Origin: Microbacterium resistens NBRC 103078
GTDB lineage: Bacteria > Actinomycetota > Actinomycetes > Actinomycetales > Microbacteriaceae
Length of the DNA stretch: 44,777 nucleotides
NCBI RefSeq assembly: GCF_001552355.1
Contig: NZ_BCRA01000035.1
Location: forward strand, 1 to 44,777
Reading direction: 5' to 3'
The notes under the pieces were generated by a model. That model was not told the origin of the DNA and searched no databases. It worked only from the letters and a program-made list of their open reading frames with translations. Within the stretch, counting starts at the first letter, position 1. Each line of letters opens with the position of its first letter. This document shows positions 23,552 through 31,298 of the stretch, piece after piece. A program made the translations under genes and the position numbers.

Positions 23552-24454
23552 CTACGTGCGTCTGGTGAGCGACCGCGCGAGTAGATCGGTGATTCGGTGG
23601 CCGTGGATGAGGTCGGGATCGAGGTCGGGATCGTAGATCGTCAGGTCCAGACCGATGAAGCGCTCAGACGCGGTGAGTGGTCCCAGGATGAGTGCAAGTT
23701 GGTCAAAGCTGAGTCCTCCCGGCTCGGGACTATCGACGGCCGGCATCAGGTCTGGGTCGATGACGTCGACGTCCAGATGAACCCAGAATCCGCTGAGGCC
23801 GGGACGCTCGACGACGCTCAGGGCTTCTCGTACGGCGTTCTCGGTATCAGCCGCCGTGGTGACGGCATCGATGACCATCACCCCGTCTGCTGCCGCGTCG
23901 CCAGCGAACTCGTCGCCCGGGCGCGAGCCGATCGACACGACATCGGACGAACGCAAATACGGACCCCGGCCGTCTAGGTTCGCCAGTGCCCCGCCAAGGC
24001 CCGTCACCAGCGCGAGGCTCTCGCCGCCCGCGGATCCCACCGAGTCGCTGTTTCCCGGGTGTCGGTAGTCGAGGCCGTCTATGCTGATCAGACCGTACGG
24101 TCCGCTGCGATTTAGAGCGAGCCCAATGCCGATGAGGATGCTGCAGTCGCCGCCCAGCACGACAGGGAGGCCCCGGTTGGCAATGATCGACTCAAGCCGT
24201 TCCGCCAAACGTCGTGAATGATCGGCGATCGTCGCCTCGTTGCGTACCGCACCCGCGACGCGGCCAGGGCGATACCGTCCTGGCGTCACGACTCCGCCGT
24301 CTTGCGCGCCGAGCACGTTCAGGAGCCCCGTGTCTCGAAGCGCCCCGGGCGCCTTGTAACAGCCTGGCACAGCCCCTTCCTCGGGAGGGCGCAGTCCAAG
24401 ATTCGACGGCGCGTCCACGACGACAAACCGCCGCGTGACTTCGGGCATCGGCAT
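23552..24454 (-). CDS. Arginase/agmatinase-family protein with altered metal site
   Basis: 300 aa from ATG at 24454, with AGGAG five nt upstream (a longer frame has poorer signals). Ureohydrolase fold landmarks: VVLGGDCSILIGIG (GGDCS at 101-105, first His replaced by Cys), SIDGLDYRHPGN (125-135) and HLDVDVIDP, DLTIYDPDLDP near the end. The canonical Asp-x-His-x-Asp becomes IDGLDY, as if the His codon of an Asp-Gly-His-Leu-Asp motif were lost. Two metal-binding Asp of the HLDVDVID motif remain. The enzyme may be inactive or changed in substrate. The neighbouring genes give no pathway hint. Confidence 0.85.
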   Translation of the reverse strand: MPMPEVTRRFVVVDAPSNLGLRPPEEGAVPGCYKAPGALRDTGLLNVLGAQDGGVVTPGRYRPGRVAGAVRNEATIADHSRRLAERLESIIANRGLPVVLGGDCSILIGIGLALNRSGPYGLISIDGLDYRHPGNSDSVGSAGGESLALVTGLGGALANLDGRGPYLRSSDVVSIGSRPGDEFAGDAAADGVMVIDAVTTAADTENAVREALSVVERPGLSGFWVHLDVDVIDPDLMPAVDSPEPGGLSFDQLALILGPLTASERFIGLDLTIYDPDLDPDLIHGHRITDLLARSLTRRT

Positions 24455-24680
24455 CCGTTCTCCTGACCTACGCATACGAGGGCTTCTCACGAGCCAGACT
24501 CGAGGACTTGTCTATGGTGCGATCCGGCATGGCTTCCACCTGATGCTATGAAAGCGACCTTTGCGGGCTTGCGAACCTGTGCGGTCGCCACCCCTGGACA
24601 GAATCACCCACGGCGCCAACTCTGCGAGCACCAGCCGCACCGCGCGTGCGCGGCACGGAGCAGGCGTCTGTGTCGGGCGT

Positions 24681-25154
24681 TCACAGCTGCTGGTGAGTCT
24701 TTCCCGCTGCGGAACTACCCCGACGGCGGAACAGGGGGATGATCACCGCTGCGGCCGCGACATGCATGAAAGTCAACGACAGCTTGGTCTCGGTATCCGC
24801 TTCATAGCCGAATGCTGGGAGCGTCGAAACCGCCGCCGCCGTGAGCGCGAGCACCGTCCATACGGTTCGCGCTCGCGTCGTGAAGAGTTCGAGCACGACA
24901 AGCAGAACCCATCCCGCGACGGCGGCCGAAAGCACGGAACCGATGACGGCCCAGATGGTGACGTCCATGGACGCGTGCTCGTCGCCGAACGAGACGACGA
25001 ACGTCGCGCCCGCCGCATCTCCCGCAAGCCAGATGAGCGTGCAGGACAGTGTCGCGACAACGGCGCCGAGCAGGCGAGGACGCCAGTTGGCCGTCAATGT
25101 TTGGGGCAGCTTGGGTCGGCTGCTGGCCCGAGTGGTTTGAATCTCAGAGGGCAT
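24681..25154 (-). CDS. DUF6069-type small membrane protein
   Basis: 157 aa with AGGAG six nt before the ATG at 25154. Four hydrophobic segments: LLGAVVATLSCTLIWLAGDA (about 28-47), WAVIGSVLSAAVAGWVLLVV (about 68-87), WTVLALTAAAVSTLPAF, and LTFMHVAAAAVIIPLF. A basic tail FRRRGSSAAGK follows. This arrangement, with a soluble-facing loop after the first helix and a conserved-looking Asp-Ala-Ala-Gly, fits DUF6069 proteins common in Actinobacteria, of unknown function. It stands alone between the arginase-like gene and the divergent AraC-type gene. Confidence 0.7.
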   Translation of the reverse strand: MPSEIQTTRASSRPKLPQTLTANWRPRLLGAVVATLSCTLIWLAGDAAGATFVVSFGDEHASMDVTIWAVIGSVLSAAVAGWVLLVVLELFTTRARTVWTVLALTAAAVSTLPAFGYEADTETKLSLTFMHVAAAAVIIPLFRRRGSSAAGKTHQQL

Positions 25155-25286
25155 GAGGTCTCCTGACTTTGAAAGGCCATGGCGGTAATCGGCACGGCGA
25201 TGATCACGCTATGTCCCTTCTGGGGCACGATCAATGCGCGAATGCACCGCCTTCATGTGTGATCGTCCTTCGGGTGCGAGTTGCCG

Positions 25287-25294
25287 TATAGACT
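25287..25294 (+). promoter_or_regulatory. -10 region of the AraC-type gene
   Basis: TATAGACT contains a -10-like TATAGA or TAGACT ending 6-8 nt before the ATG at 25301. No Shine-Dalgarno is evident, so a leaderless transcript is likely. Confidence 0.45.
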
Positions 25295-25300
25295 CAGTTC

Positions 25301-26287
25301 ATGGACATGATGAGCGAGGTGGTCGCGGTCCTCCGGCGAGGACGACCGCGATCTCAGCGCGTCACCTGGACGGCACCATGGGGTCAGCGTTTCGCTGCGG
25401 TCGAGGGCTCGGCCGGATTCCAGGTGATCCTCCGCGGGACGTGCTGGCTGCTCCATGATGCTGAGGAACCGATACGCTTACAGACAGGAGACGTCCTGTT
25501 CCTCCCCAGCGGGGTCGAGCATGCGCTCGCCGATCGGGTCGATGCCGAGCTCGCTGAGGCGTGCGAACCGGGCCGAGTGACCGGCAACGGCGCCGTTGAT
25601 ATACCGGCGAACCCGGACCATGGGATACCGGGGGAACAAACGGTCACGCTGTGCGGCGCCTACGAACTCGACCTGCGTTTCATTCACCCGTTGCTTGCCC
25701 AGCTCCCACCCGTAGTGATCTTGCGCGCGCCACTCGGTCGCGGCGAGCCTCTCAGGGACGCGGTGGAACTACTCGCGATGGAACTCGACCGACCTGGACC
25801 GGGCACCGATCACCTGGTCGCCGCACTCCTCGACGTACTGTTCATCCACATCCTCCGGGCGTGCCACGACGAGCGCGTCCTACCGGACAGCGCACATTCC
25901 TGGGTCACCGCAATCCGAGACACAGGAATCAGCTCCGCACTCGACGCCTTCCACGACAATCCCGGGCACCCCTGGACAGTCGCCGAACTCGCTCAGCGTG
26001 CGGTCATGTCCCGCACCGCCTTCGCGCGCCGATTCCATGAGCTGATCGGCGATCCACCCATGACCTACATCACCTGGTGGCGGATGAATCTCGCCGCCGC
26101 CCTGCTCACCGACACGGATCAATCGATGCGCGCGATCGCTCAGCGTGTTGGCTACAGCTCGGAGTACGCCTTCGCACACGCCTTCCGCCGGGAACGTGGA
26201 ATATCGCCAGGGGCAGCACGCCGAGCCGGCAGACGCGGCGGCCTCCCGGACACCGGCAAACCACCAGAAGAAGGAGACACGGCGTGA
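25301..26287 (+). CDS. AraC-family regulator with N-terminal cupin-type domain
   Basis: 328 aa. The first half is an AraC-binding/cupin_6 domain (GFQVILRGTCWLLHDAEEP...LQTGDVLFLPSGVEHALAD). The C-terminal part carries two helix-turn-helices: TVAELAQRAVMSRTAFARRF and MRAIAQRVGYSSEYAFAHAFRRERGISPG, the usual AraC signature. The stop overlaps the start of the alpha/beta hydrolase gene (GTGA), so it probably controls or is co-expressed with that enzyme, a common arrangement for this AraC subgroup. The ligand is unknown. Confidence 0.93.
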   Translation: MDMMSEVVAVLRRGRPRSQRVTWTAPWGQRFAAVEGSAGFQVILRGTCWLLHDAEEPIRLQTGDVLFLPSGVEHALADRVDAELAEACEPGRVTGNGAVDIPANPDHGIPGEQTVTLCGAYELDLRFIHPLLAQLPPVVILRAPLGRGEPLRDAVELLAMELDRPGPGTDHLVAALLDVLFIHILRACHDERVLPDSAHSWVTAIRDTGISSALDAFHDNPGHPWTVAELAQRAVMSRTAFARRFHELIGDPPMTYITWWRMNLAAALLTDTDQSMRAIAQRVGYSSEYAFAHAFRRERGISPGAARRAGRRGGLPDTGKPPEEGDTA

Positions 26288-27051
26288 CAGACCGAAGCTC
26301 AAGCCCACCCCGCGGAATCATCGTGGACGAGTTCGGCGACCGCAATGGGACACCCGTCCTACTGCTCCATGGAGGTGGAGTCGCCGGGTGGATGTGGCGA
26401 CCACTGATCGAGCAGATGGGCGCCGGATACCGATTCCTTGTCCCGGACCTGCCAGGGCACGACCGTAGCGCGCACGCAGACTATGAGTCGCACGAACGGA
26501 CCATCGAAGCGCTCGTGGAAGCGCTCCAGCACCGCGAGGACCGCCCGGTCGCGGTCGTCGGCTTCTCGCTCGGCGCGCAACTCGCTGTGCTCCTCGCCGT
26601 GCGCCGCCCTGACCTGGTCTCGCACGTCGGGATCATCAGCGCCCAGGCAGAACCGTCGAGATGGCCGAGCGCGACCCTCGCACTGCTGCGAACGGCGGCG
26701 CCGCTTGCGAAGCGGGAGTGGTTCGCGCGAGCACAGGCGAAGGAACTGTTCATCCCCCCGACGCTGTTCCCCGACTACCTCAGAACCACTCAGAACCTTT
26801 CGACACGGACGCTCGTGGCGTCGGTGGGCGAGAACATACGGTTCACCATCCCGCCCACGTGGGCTTCATACGAAGGCAAGGCCCTCGTCGTGGTGGGCGA
26901 GCGAGAACGAGCGATCATGGCCCGCTCGGCGCACCACCTCACCCGTTATCGAGCCGATGGCGAGCCTGAAACCATCGCCGAGTGTGGTCACGGAGTTCCG
27001 CTCCAGAAGCCACACTGGCTGGCAGACCGACTACAGGCTTGGCTTGCCTGA
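26284..27051 (+). CDS. Alpha/beta hydrolase
   Basis: 255 aa from a GTG at 26284 overlapping the AraC gene stop. Oxyanion-hole motif LLLHGGGVAGWMW, nucleophile elbow GFSLGAQ (G-x-S-x-G), the strand ALVVVGERERAIM and catalytic His in AECGHGVPLQKP. The usual catalytic Asp after the VVVGE strand is not obvious; Glu may replace it. Length and layout fit the AB_hydrolase_1 esterase/lactonase-type group. Substrate unknown. It is co-translated with its probable regulator. Confidence 0.9.
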   Translation: MTDRSSSPPRGIIVDEFGDRNGTPVLLLHGGGVAGWMWRPLIEQMGAGYRFLVPDLPGHDRSAHADYESHERTIEALVEALQHREDRPVAVVGFSLGAQLAVLLAVRRPDLVSHVGIISAQAEPSRWPSATLALLRTAAPLAKREWFARAQAKELFIPPTLFPDYLRTTQNLSTRTLVASVGENIRFTIPPTWASYEGKALVVVGERERAIMARSAHHLTRYRADGEPETIAECGHGVPLQKPHWLADRLQAWLA

Positions 27052-27101
27052 TTGGGTTCACGCCCGACGGCGGTGCCTGAGGCAACATCGAGTCCCTGTA
27101 T

Positions 27102-27383
27102 TCAGGGTGATTGCGTCCCTAGCATGACGCGGAGAGCTGCCACCGCCTGAATCGGCAGGACGCCGTTTCCAAGCGCAGCGAGTTGCTGGTTGTCGGTCAG
27201 ATCGTGGGACGACTCGGTGACCCAGCCAGGTTCGAGACCCATGAGCCATTCCACGAACTCTGGCGCGGGCCGCGGCCCCTTCGTCGTGCTTAGGAGGGCT
27301 GGCTTAGGGGCAGATCGCCCGGTGATGTGTTCCCATCGCGCGACGCTTGGCGTAGCGTCCCCAGCGGGGCCTGGACGCCACAC
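27102..27383 (-). pseudogene. DNA (cytosine-5) methyltransferase-like C-terminal fragment
   Basis: The frame reads VARWEHITGRSAPKP, then FVEWLMGLEPGWVTE and LAALGNGVLPIQAVAALRVML. These match the C-terminal end of phage/actinobacterial C5-cytosine methyltransferases (RWE-x-x-x-GR-P-A-P, EW-M-G-L-P-x-G-W-V, Q-L-x-A-L-G-N-G-V-x-P). The catalytic Pro-Cys and SAM-binding parts are absent: upstream sequence is occupied by the ABC permease gene. It is a remnant of a lost gene, possibly from a prophage. Confidence 0.75.
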
Positions 27384-27417
27384 GCCGACGGCGTGGACGC
27401 GGGTGGCACTGTGTTCG

Positions 27418-28185
27418 TCATTTTCGTGCAGCGCGTCCGAAGAGCCAGGCGGTCAGCGCCGTTGCCGCGACTCCGAGGCAGGCGAGCCAGATGGCAGCGC
27501 CGGCGATTGCGGTGGTGTCGGGTGTGCCGGTGGCGAGGCTGCGGAAGGACTCGATGACGAGGGTGACGGGTTGGTGTTCTGCGAAGCCTTGGAGGAATCC
27601 GGGGAGGCTGTCGGTGGGGATGAATGCGGTCGAGAGGTAGGGCAGGAACAGGGCGATGAAGCTGAACATGCCGGCGGAGTCGATGGACTTGGCGGCGAGG
27701 CCCCATGCGGCGGCGATGAGGGTGAACACGAGGATGTATGCGGCGAGGAGGACAGCGATTCCCAGCCATTCGAGGATGGATGCCCGGGGTCGGAAGCCGA
27801 GGGTGAGGGCGACGCCGAGCACGATGGCGGTGGAGAGGAGGTTGCGCAGGACGCTGGCGAGGACGTGACCGAAGATGACCCCGGCGGCACGGACGGGCAT
27901 CGTCCGGAGTCTTTCGATGAATCCTTTCGACACGTCGGCGTGGACGGAGGTTGCGGTCAAGGCCGCCCCGAAGCCCGCGCACAGCAGCATGACCCCCGGT
28001 GTGACGTAGTCGGCGTATGCGCCCCCGACCGCAGAGCTCAGCGCGGAGCCGAAGACGGTCACGAAGAGGAGCATGATCGCGACGGGGGCCACGACGGCGG
28101 TGACGAGGCTGTCGAGGTTGCGGAGGGAGTGGATGAGGCTTCGCTTGGCGAAGACGAGCTCGGCGGGCAGTGCTGTCGAAGTCAT
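27418..28185 (-). CDS. ABC-2 type exporter permease (DrrB-like, second copy)
   Basis: 255 aa, about six transmembrane segments (for example VAPVAIMLLFVTVFGSAL, LAAYILVFTLIAAAWGLA). Contains the DrrB-type block DVSKGFIERLRTMPVRAAGVIFGH and ends WLFGRAARK. ATG at 28185 overlaps the ATPase stop by 4 nt. It forms a two-gene exporter with the ATPase, under the divergent TetR-type gene. The sequence differs clearly from the permease at 16192, so these are distinct systems and not a recent duplication. Confidence 0.92.
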   Translation of the reverse strand: MTSTALPAELVFAKRSLIHSLRNLDSLVTAVVAPVAIMLLFVTVFGSALSSAVGGAYADYVTPGVMLLCAGFGAALTATSVHADVSKGFIERLRTMPVRAAGVIFGHVLASVLRNLLSTAIVLGVALTLGFRPRASILEWLGIAVLLAAYILVFTLIAAAWGLAAKSIDSAGMFSFIALFLPYLSTAFIPTDSLPGFLQGFAEHQPVTLVIESFRSLATGTPDTTAIAGAAIWLACLGVAATALTAWLFGRAARK

Positions 28186-29129
28186 CGGGCGGGCTCCGTG
28201 TCGGTGGTGGAGGTCGAGGCGGTGTGTCCGGTCAGGGTCAGGAAGGCGTCGTCGAGGGTGGGGGACTGGATGGTGAGCGTCTGGGGGTTACGGCCTTCGT
28301 CGTGGAGCCGGTTGAGCAGACGACGGATGCGCTCCGGGCTCCCGTCGGTCGGTTCGCGCAGGACGCTGCCGTCGTCGAGGGTGAGCTCGACGGACTCCCC
28401 GCCGACTCGTCGTTTGAGGTCTGCCGCGGTGCCCTCGGCGACGACCGTTCCGCGGTCGAGGACGGCGATCCGGTCGGCGAGGACGTCGGCTTCCTCCAGG
28501 TACTGCGTGGTGAGGAGGATCGTCTTGCCCTGGTTGGCAAGCCGACCGACGATCTCCCACAGCGCGTTGCGGCTGCGCGTGTCCATGCCCGTCGTCGGCT
28601 CGTCGAGGAAGATCAGCGGCGGGGACGAGACGAGACTGGCGGCCAGGTCCAGGCGTCGTCGCATGCCTCCCGAGTACTGGCCGACTCGTCGTGTGGCCGC
28701 GTCGGCCAGGTCGAAGTCGGTAAGAAGCTCCTCCGCCCGCACCCGGGCGGCGGTCTTGCGCATGCCCAGGAGCTGACCGATCATCACGAGGTTCTCACGC
28801 CCGGTCAGCTCTTCATCCACGGAGGCGTACTGTCCGGTCACGCTGATGAGCTCGCGCACGCGCGACCGCTCTCGAGCCAGGTCGTGACCGAGGACGCGCA
28901 CCGAGCCGCCATCCGCCGGGATCAGCGTCGTGAGGATGCGGATGAGGGTCGTCTTGCCTGCTCCGTTGGGGCCCAGGAGCGCGAAGACCGTTCCGGCGGG
29001 GACGTCGAGGGTGACGTCGCGGAGCACCTCGTGCGCGCCGTAGTGCTTACGGATGCCGGAGATCGAGAGCGCTACGCCGTCCCGCGGAGGCGACGTGGAC
29101 ATGGTGCGGGGTGTATCGGATGCGATCAT
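28182..29129 (-). CDS. ABC exporter ATPase (DrrA-like, second copy)
   Basis: 315 aa. Walker A GPNGAGKT (53-60), signature YSGGMRRRLDLA (152 on), Walker B IFLDEPTTGMD, D-loop region and LTTQYLEEADVLADR, then the DrrA C-terminal extension ending SPTLDDAFLTLTG. The start MIASDT at 29129 is preferred: -35 TTGCGC and -10 TATTAC (16-bp spacing) end 9 nt upstream. MSTSPP at 29102 is an alternative. The promoter overlaps the palindrome at 29137-29151, so the adjacent TetR-type protein is the likely repressor. Confidence 0.92.
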   Translation of the reverse strand: MIASDTPRTMSTSPPRDGVALSISGIRKHYGAHEVLRDVTLDVPAGTVFALLGPNGAGKTTLIRILTTLIPADGGSVRVLGHDLARERSRVRELISVTGQYASVDEELTGRENLVMIGQLLGMRKTAARVRAEELLTDFDLADAATRRVGQYSGGMRRRLDLAASLVSSPPLIFLDEPTTGMDTRSRNALWEIVGRLANQGKTILLTTQYLEEADVLADRIAVLDRGTVVAEGTAADLKRRVGGESVELTLDDGSVLREPTDGSPERIRRLLNRLHDEGRNPQTLTIQSPTLDDAFLTLTGHTASTSTTDTEPAR

Positions 29130-29136
29130 GACTACA

Positions 29137-29179
29137 GCGTAATAGTTACGCAGTACAAGTGCGCAAGCCTTACGCAGTA
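29137..29179. promoter_or_regulatory. TetR-type operators in the divergent drrA-like/tetR spacer
   Basis: GCGTAATAGTTACGC (29137-29151) is a 15-bp perfect palindrome around a central TAG/CTA. TTACGCAGTA occurs twice in direct orientation (29146-29155 and 29170-29179). The palindrome covers the -10 of the exporter promoter and the second half-site abuts the -10 (TAATCT, 29178-29183) of the tetR-like gene, so one protein could repress both. Confidence 0.65.
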
Positions 29180-29190
29180 ATCTGGTGTGC

Positions 29191-29958
29191 ATGGCGCATG
29201 ATGCAGACGACCCGGCCGTGCTCTCCGGGGTGCCCAGGGCCGTCCTGCTGGCGTGGGGCGCGACGCCCGAGGTCACCAAGGGTCCCAAGCCGCGCTGGAG
29301 CCTCGATCAGATCCTCGACACCGCCGTCCGCCTGGGCGACGACGAGGGCATCGAGGCGATCACGATGAGCGGTGTGGCGAAGACGCTCGGCAGCGGGACG
29401 ATGTCGCTGTATCGCTATGTGGAGTCCAGGGAGGATCTGCTGGTCCTCGCGGCCGACCGCGCGCTCGGAGGCGGCGATTTCCCGGCAGAGGGGACGGTGC
29501 CGGACCGGATCCGAGGATGGGTCCGGGATCTCAGGCAGGCCTACGAGCGGCATCCCTGGCTCACGGCGATGCCCGTGGGCACCGAGCCCCTCCTGCCGTC
29601 CTATCTGCGTCGGCTGGAGGGTGGGCTGGCGTGCTTGGAGCCGTGGCGGGTCTCGGCATCCCGTGCGATCACGGTCCTGACGATGCTGTGGACGTACACG
29701 CGCGGCGACGTCGAACAGGCCCGGCAGCTCGCCGAGTTCGCCGGGAGTCAGCCGGCCGCCGAGGTCAACGATCTCCTCGCGGCGCGCCTGCGTGCGCTGA
29801 CCGGCGACGCGGAGACCTCACGGGTGCTCGCTGCGCTGGAGGACGACCCCGCGCCCGGGTCCGACGCCGACGAGTTCGACGCGGCCGTCGATCTGGTGAT
29901 CGACGGCCTCAGGGCTGCTCTCGACCCCGCCCCGGGTCCCGCCGGAACGGTGGTGTAG
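29191..29958 (+). CDS. TetR-family regulator of the adjacent exporter
   Basis: 255 aa from ATG at 29191, 7 nt after a TAATCT -10 box (leaderless arrangement). The DNA-binding domain is WSLDQILDTAVRLGDDEGIEAITMSGVAKTLGSGTMSLYRYVESREDLLVLAAD, a variant of the TetR helix-turn-helix with a TetR_C/TetR_C_11-like ligand domain behind it. The N-terminal extension of about 35 residues (MAHDADDPAVLSGV...) before the DNA-binding domain is typical of this subgroup (often annotated with drug exporters). Divergent from the DrrAB-like exporter. Confidence 0.9.
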   Translation: MAHDADDPAVLSGVPRAVLLAWGATPEVTKGPKPRWSLDQILDTAVRLGDDEGIEAITMSGVAKTLGSGTMSLYRYVESREDLLVLAADRALGGGDFPAEGTVPDRIRGWVRDLRQAYERHPWLTAMPVGTEPLLPSYLRRLEGGLACLEPWRVSASRAITVLTMLWTYTRGDVEQARQLAEFAGSQPAAEVNDLLAARLRALTGDAETSRVLAALEDDPAPGSDADEFDAAVDLVIDGLRAALDPAPGPAGTVV

Positions 29959-30052
29959 CGAACCGGGTGGAGGCCGATGGGGTCGGGCTCCGGTGGTCGA
30001 AGGTGTCGAGGGGTGCTCCGACGACGTGGAGCCAGCGATGGCGGGGCGGGGT

Positions 30053-30517
30053 TCAGCGGTCGCGGATGTCGTCGGTGGTGAAGCCGTCGCGTGCGGCCCG
30101 CTCTTCGAGTTTCTCCAGTTCCTGAAAGAACGTGACCTGCCAGCCTGCCGGCCCCTGGACTCGGGCGTTGAGGCTCTGGAAGGGCGTCTTCACCGGTGGG
30201 GCGATCAGGTCGGCACCGCCGTCGAGCGCGGTCGCGACGGCCTGCTCGGTGTCGTCAACCTCCAGCGCGATCCGCAGCGCTCCGGGTGTGTGCGGCGTGC
30301 CCTCGACATCGTCGATGTTCTTGGCGTGCGTCGGGGTGGCCAGCTCGATCGTCGCGATGCCCGCATGCAGGATCGCCACGCGGTCGTCGCCCTCGGTGGC
30401 GAAGGCCAGCTGCTCCGGCATCCCGAGCACATCGCGGTAGAACCGCACGGCGCTGTCGAAGTCGTCGGTCTCGATGATCAGACGGAGCTGCTTCGGGGAG
30501 GGGGTGTTCGATGTCAT
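30053..30517 (-). CDS. VOC (glyoxalase/bleomycin resistance-like) family protein
   Basis: 154 aa from ATG at 30517 (an ATG 9 nt upstream is possible). One VOC module in two beta-alpha-beta-beta-beta units: LRLIIETDDFDSAVRFYRDVLGM then LRIALEVDDTEQAVATALDGGADLIAPPVKTPFQSLNARVQGPAGWQVTFFQ. Likely metal/substrate-binding Glu residues occur in ATIELATPTH and IALEVDD. The function (dioxygenase, isomerase, binding protein) cannot be told. It sits alone in the gap between the TetR-type gene at 29191 and the one at 30592, same strand as the latter and perhaps co-transcribed. Confidence 0.88.
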   Translation of the reverse strand: MTSNTPSPKQLRLIIETDDFDSAVRFYRDVLGMPEQLAFATEGDDRVAILHAGIATIELATPTHAKNIDDVEGTPHTPGALRIALEVDDTEQAVATALDGGADLIAPPVKTPFQSLNARVQGPAGWQVTFFQELEKLEERAARDGFTTDDIRDR

Positions 30518-30591
30518 GTCTCTCATTCTGCAGGCCCTTCCGCGTGCGAGTACCTGCCCCGAAGGCTCACCTCGTGTCCGGTTTCGCGCGG

Positions 30592-31266
30592 TCAGCCGTG
30601 TGGATGGTGCTCTCCTGACGGCGGTTCGAGGGCTTCGAGGGCGCGGCTGTGCTCGATGAGCGCGTCGTAGTCGACCGCGGCGCCGCGCAGCAGCGTCTCG
30701 ATGGCGTGCTCGGCTTCGGCGTCGGTGATGTGGCGGTCGCCGAACAGGGCGAGGTAGTGCACGAGGGAGCCGACCATGTCGAGCAGGAGCTCGCGGTCGA
30801 CCTCTGGCCGCAGGTCGCCGCGGGCGATGGCGCGGTCGAGGGTGTGGCTGACGGCGAGCCTGGCCGGTTCGATCAGTGTGTCGAGATACCGGGTGCGCAG
30901 TTCGGGTTCGGTCGCGCAGTCGGCGAGCAGGGCGGTGAGCACGTCCGGGCGGATCTGCCGGTAGGCGGCGAGGAACACCGTGACGCTCTCGTCGAGGTCG
31001 CAGAGCGTGCAGCCGGTGTCGGGCGAACGCGGCGCGGTGAGCCTCGAGGCGATCGCCGCCAGGGCGAGCGGGGCTCGGCCCGGCCAACGCCGGTAGATCG
31101 CCGGACGTGACGTGCCGGCGCGCGTGGCGACCTCCTCGAGGCCGAGCTCGGCGTACCCGCGCTCGTCCAGGATCGCGAGAGCCGCGCTCAGGACCGCCTG
31201 GTCGATGTGCGGGTCACGGGGTCGGCCCGCGGCACCGGGGCGTTGCACGGGGGAAGGGGGGGACAC
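30592..31266 (-). CDS. TetR-family regulator, divergent from the MFS exporter
   Basis: 224 aa from a GTG at 31266 that follows a -10-like TAGAGT (31273-31278) by 6 nt (leaderless pattern). DNA-binding domain: AVLSAALAILDERGYAELGLEEVATRAGTSRPAIYRRWPGRAPLALAAI. The C-terminal part fits TetR_C_16/TetR_C_33-type domains (LDESVTVFLAAYRQIRPDVLTALLAD). Very likely the repressor of the adjacent transporter through the near-palindrome ATGTTACGTGACAT in the short spacer. Confidence 0.92.
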   Translation of the reverse strand: MSPPSPVQRPGAAGRPRDPHIDQAVLSAALAILDERGYAELGLEEVATRAGTSRPAIYRRWPGRAPLALAAIASRLTAPRSPDTGCTLCDLDESVTVFLAAYRQIRPDVLTALLADCATEPELRTRYLDTLIEPARLAVSHTLDRAIARGDLRPEVDRELLLDMVGSLVHYLALFGDRHITDAEAEHAIETLLRGAAVDYDALIEHSRALEALEPPSGEHHPHG

Positions 31267-31272
31267 GACCCC

Positions 31273-31298
31273 ACTCTACCAGTTATGTTACGTGACAT
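31273..31298. promoter_or_regulatory. Divergent promoter/operator between tetR-like and MFS genes
   Basis: Only 30 bp separate the two starts. Minus strand: TAGAGT (31273-31278), 6 nt before GTG. Plus strand: TATGTT (31284-31289), 7 nt before ATG 31297. ATGTTACGTGACAT (31285-31298) is a 14-bp near-palindrome (12 of 14 positions) covering the plus-strand -10 and start codon. Confidence 0.55.

Noticed and set aside
16192..29129. The two DrrAB-like exporters as a recent duplication
   Set aside because: Sequences differ throughout, and their regulation and neighbours differ; they look like independent acquisitions.
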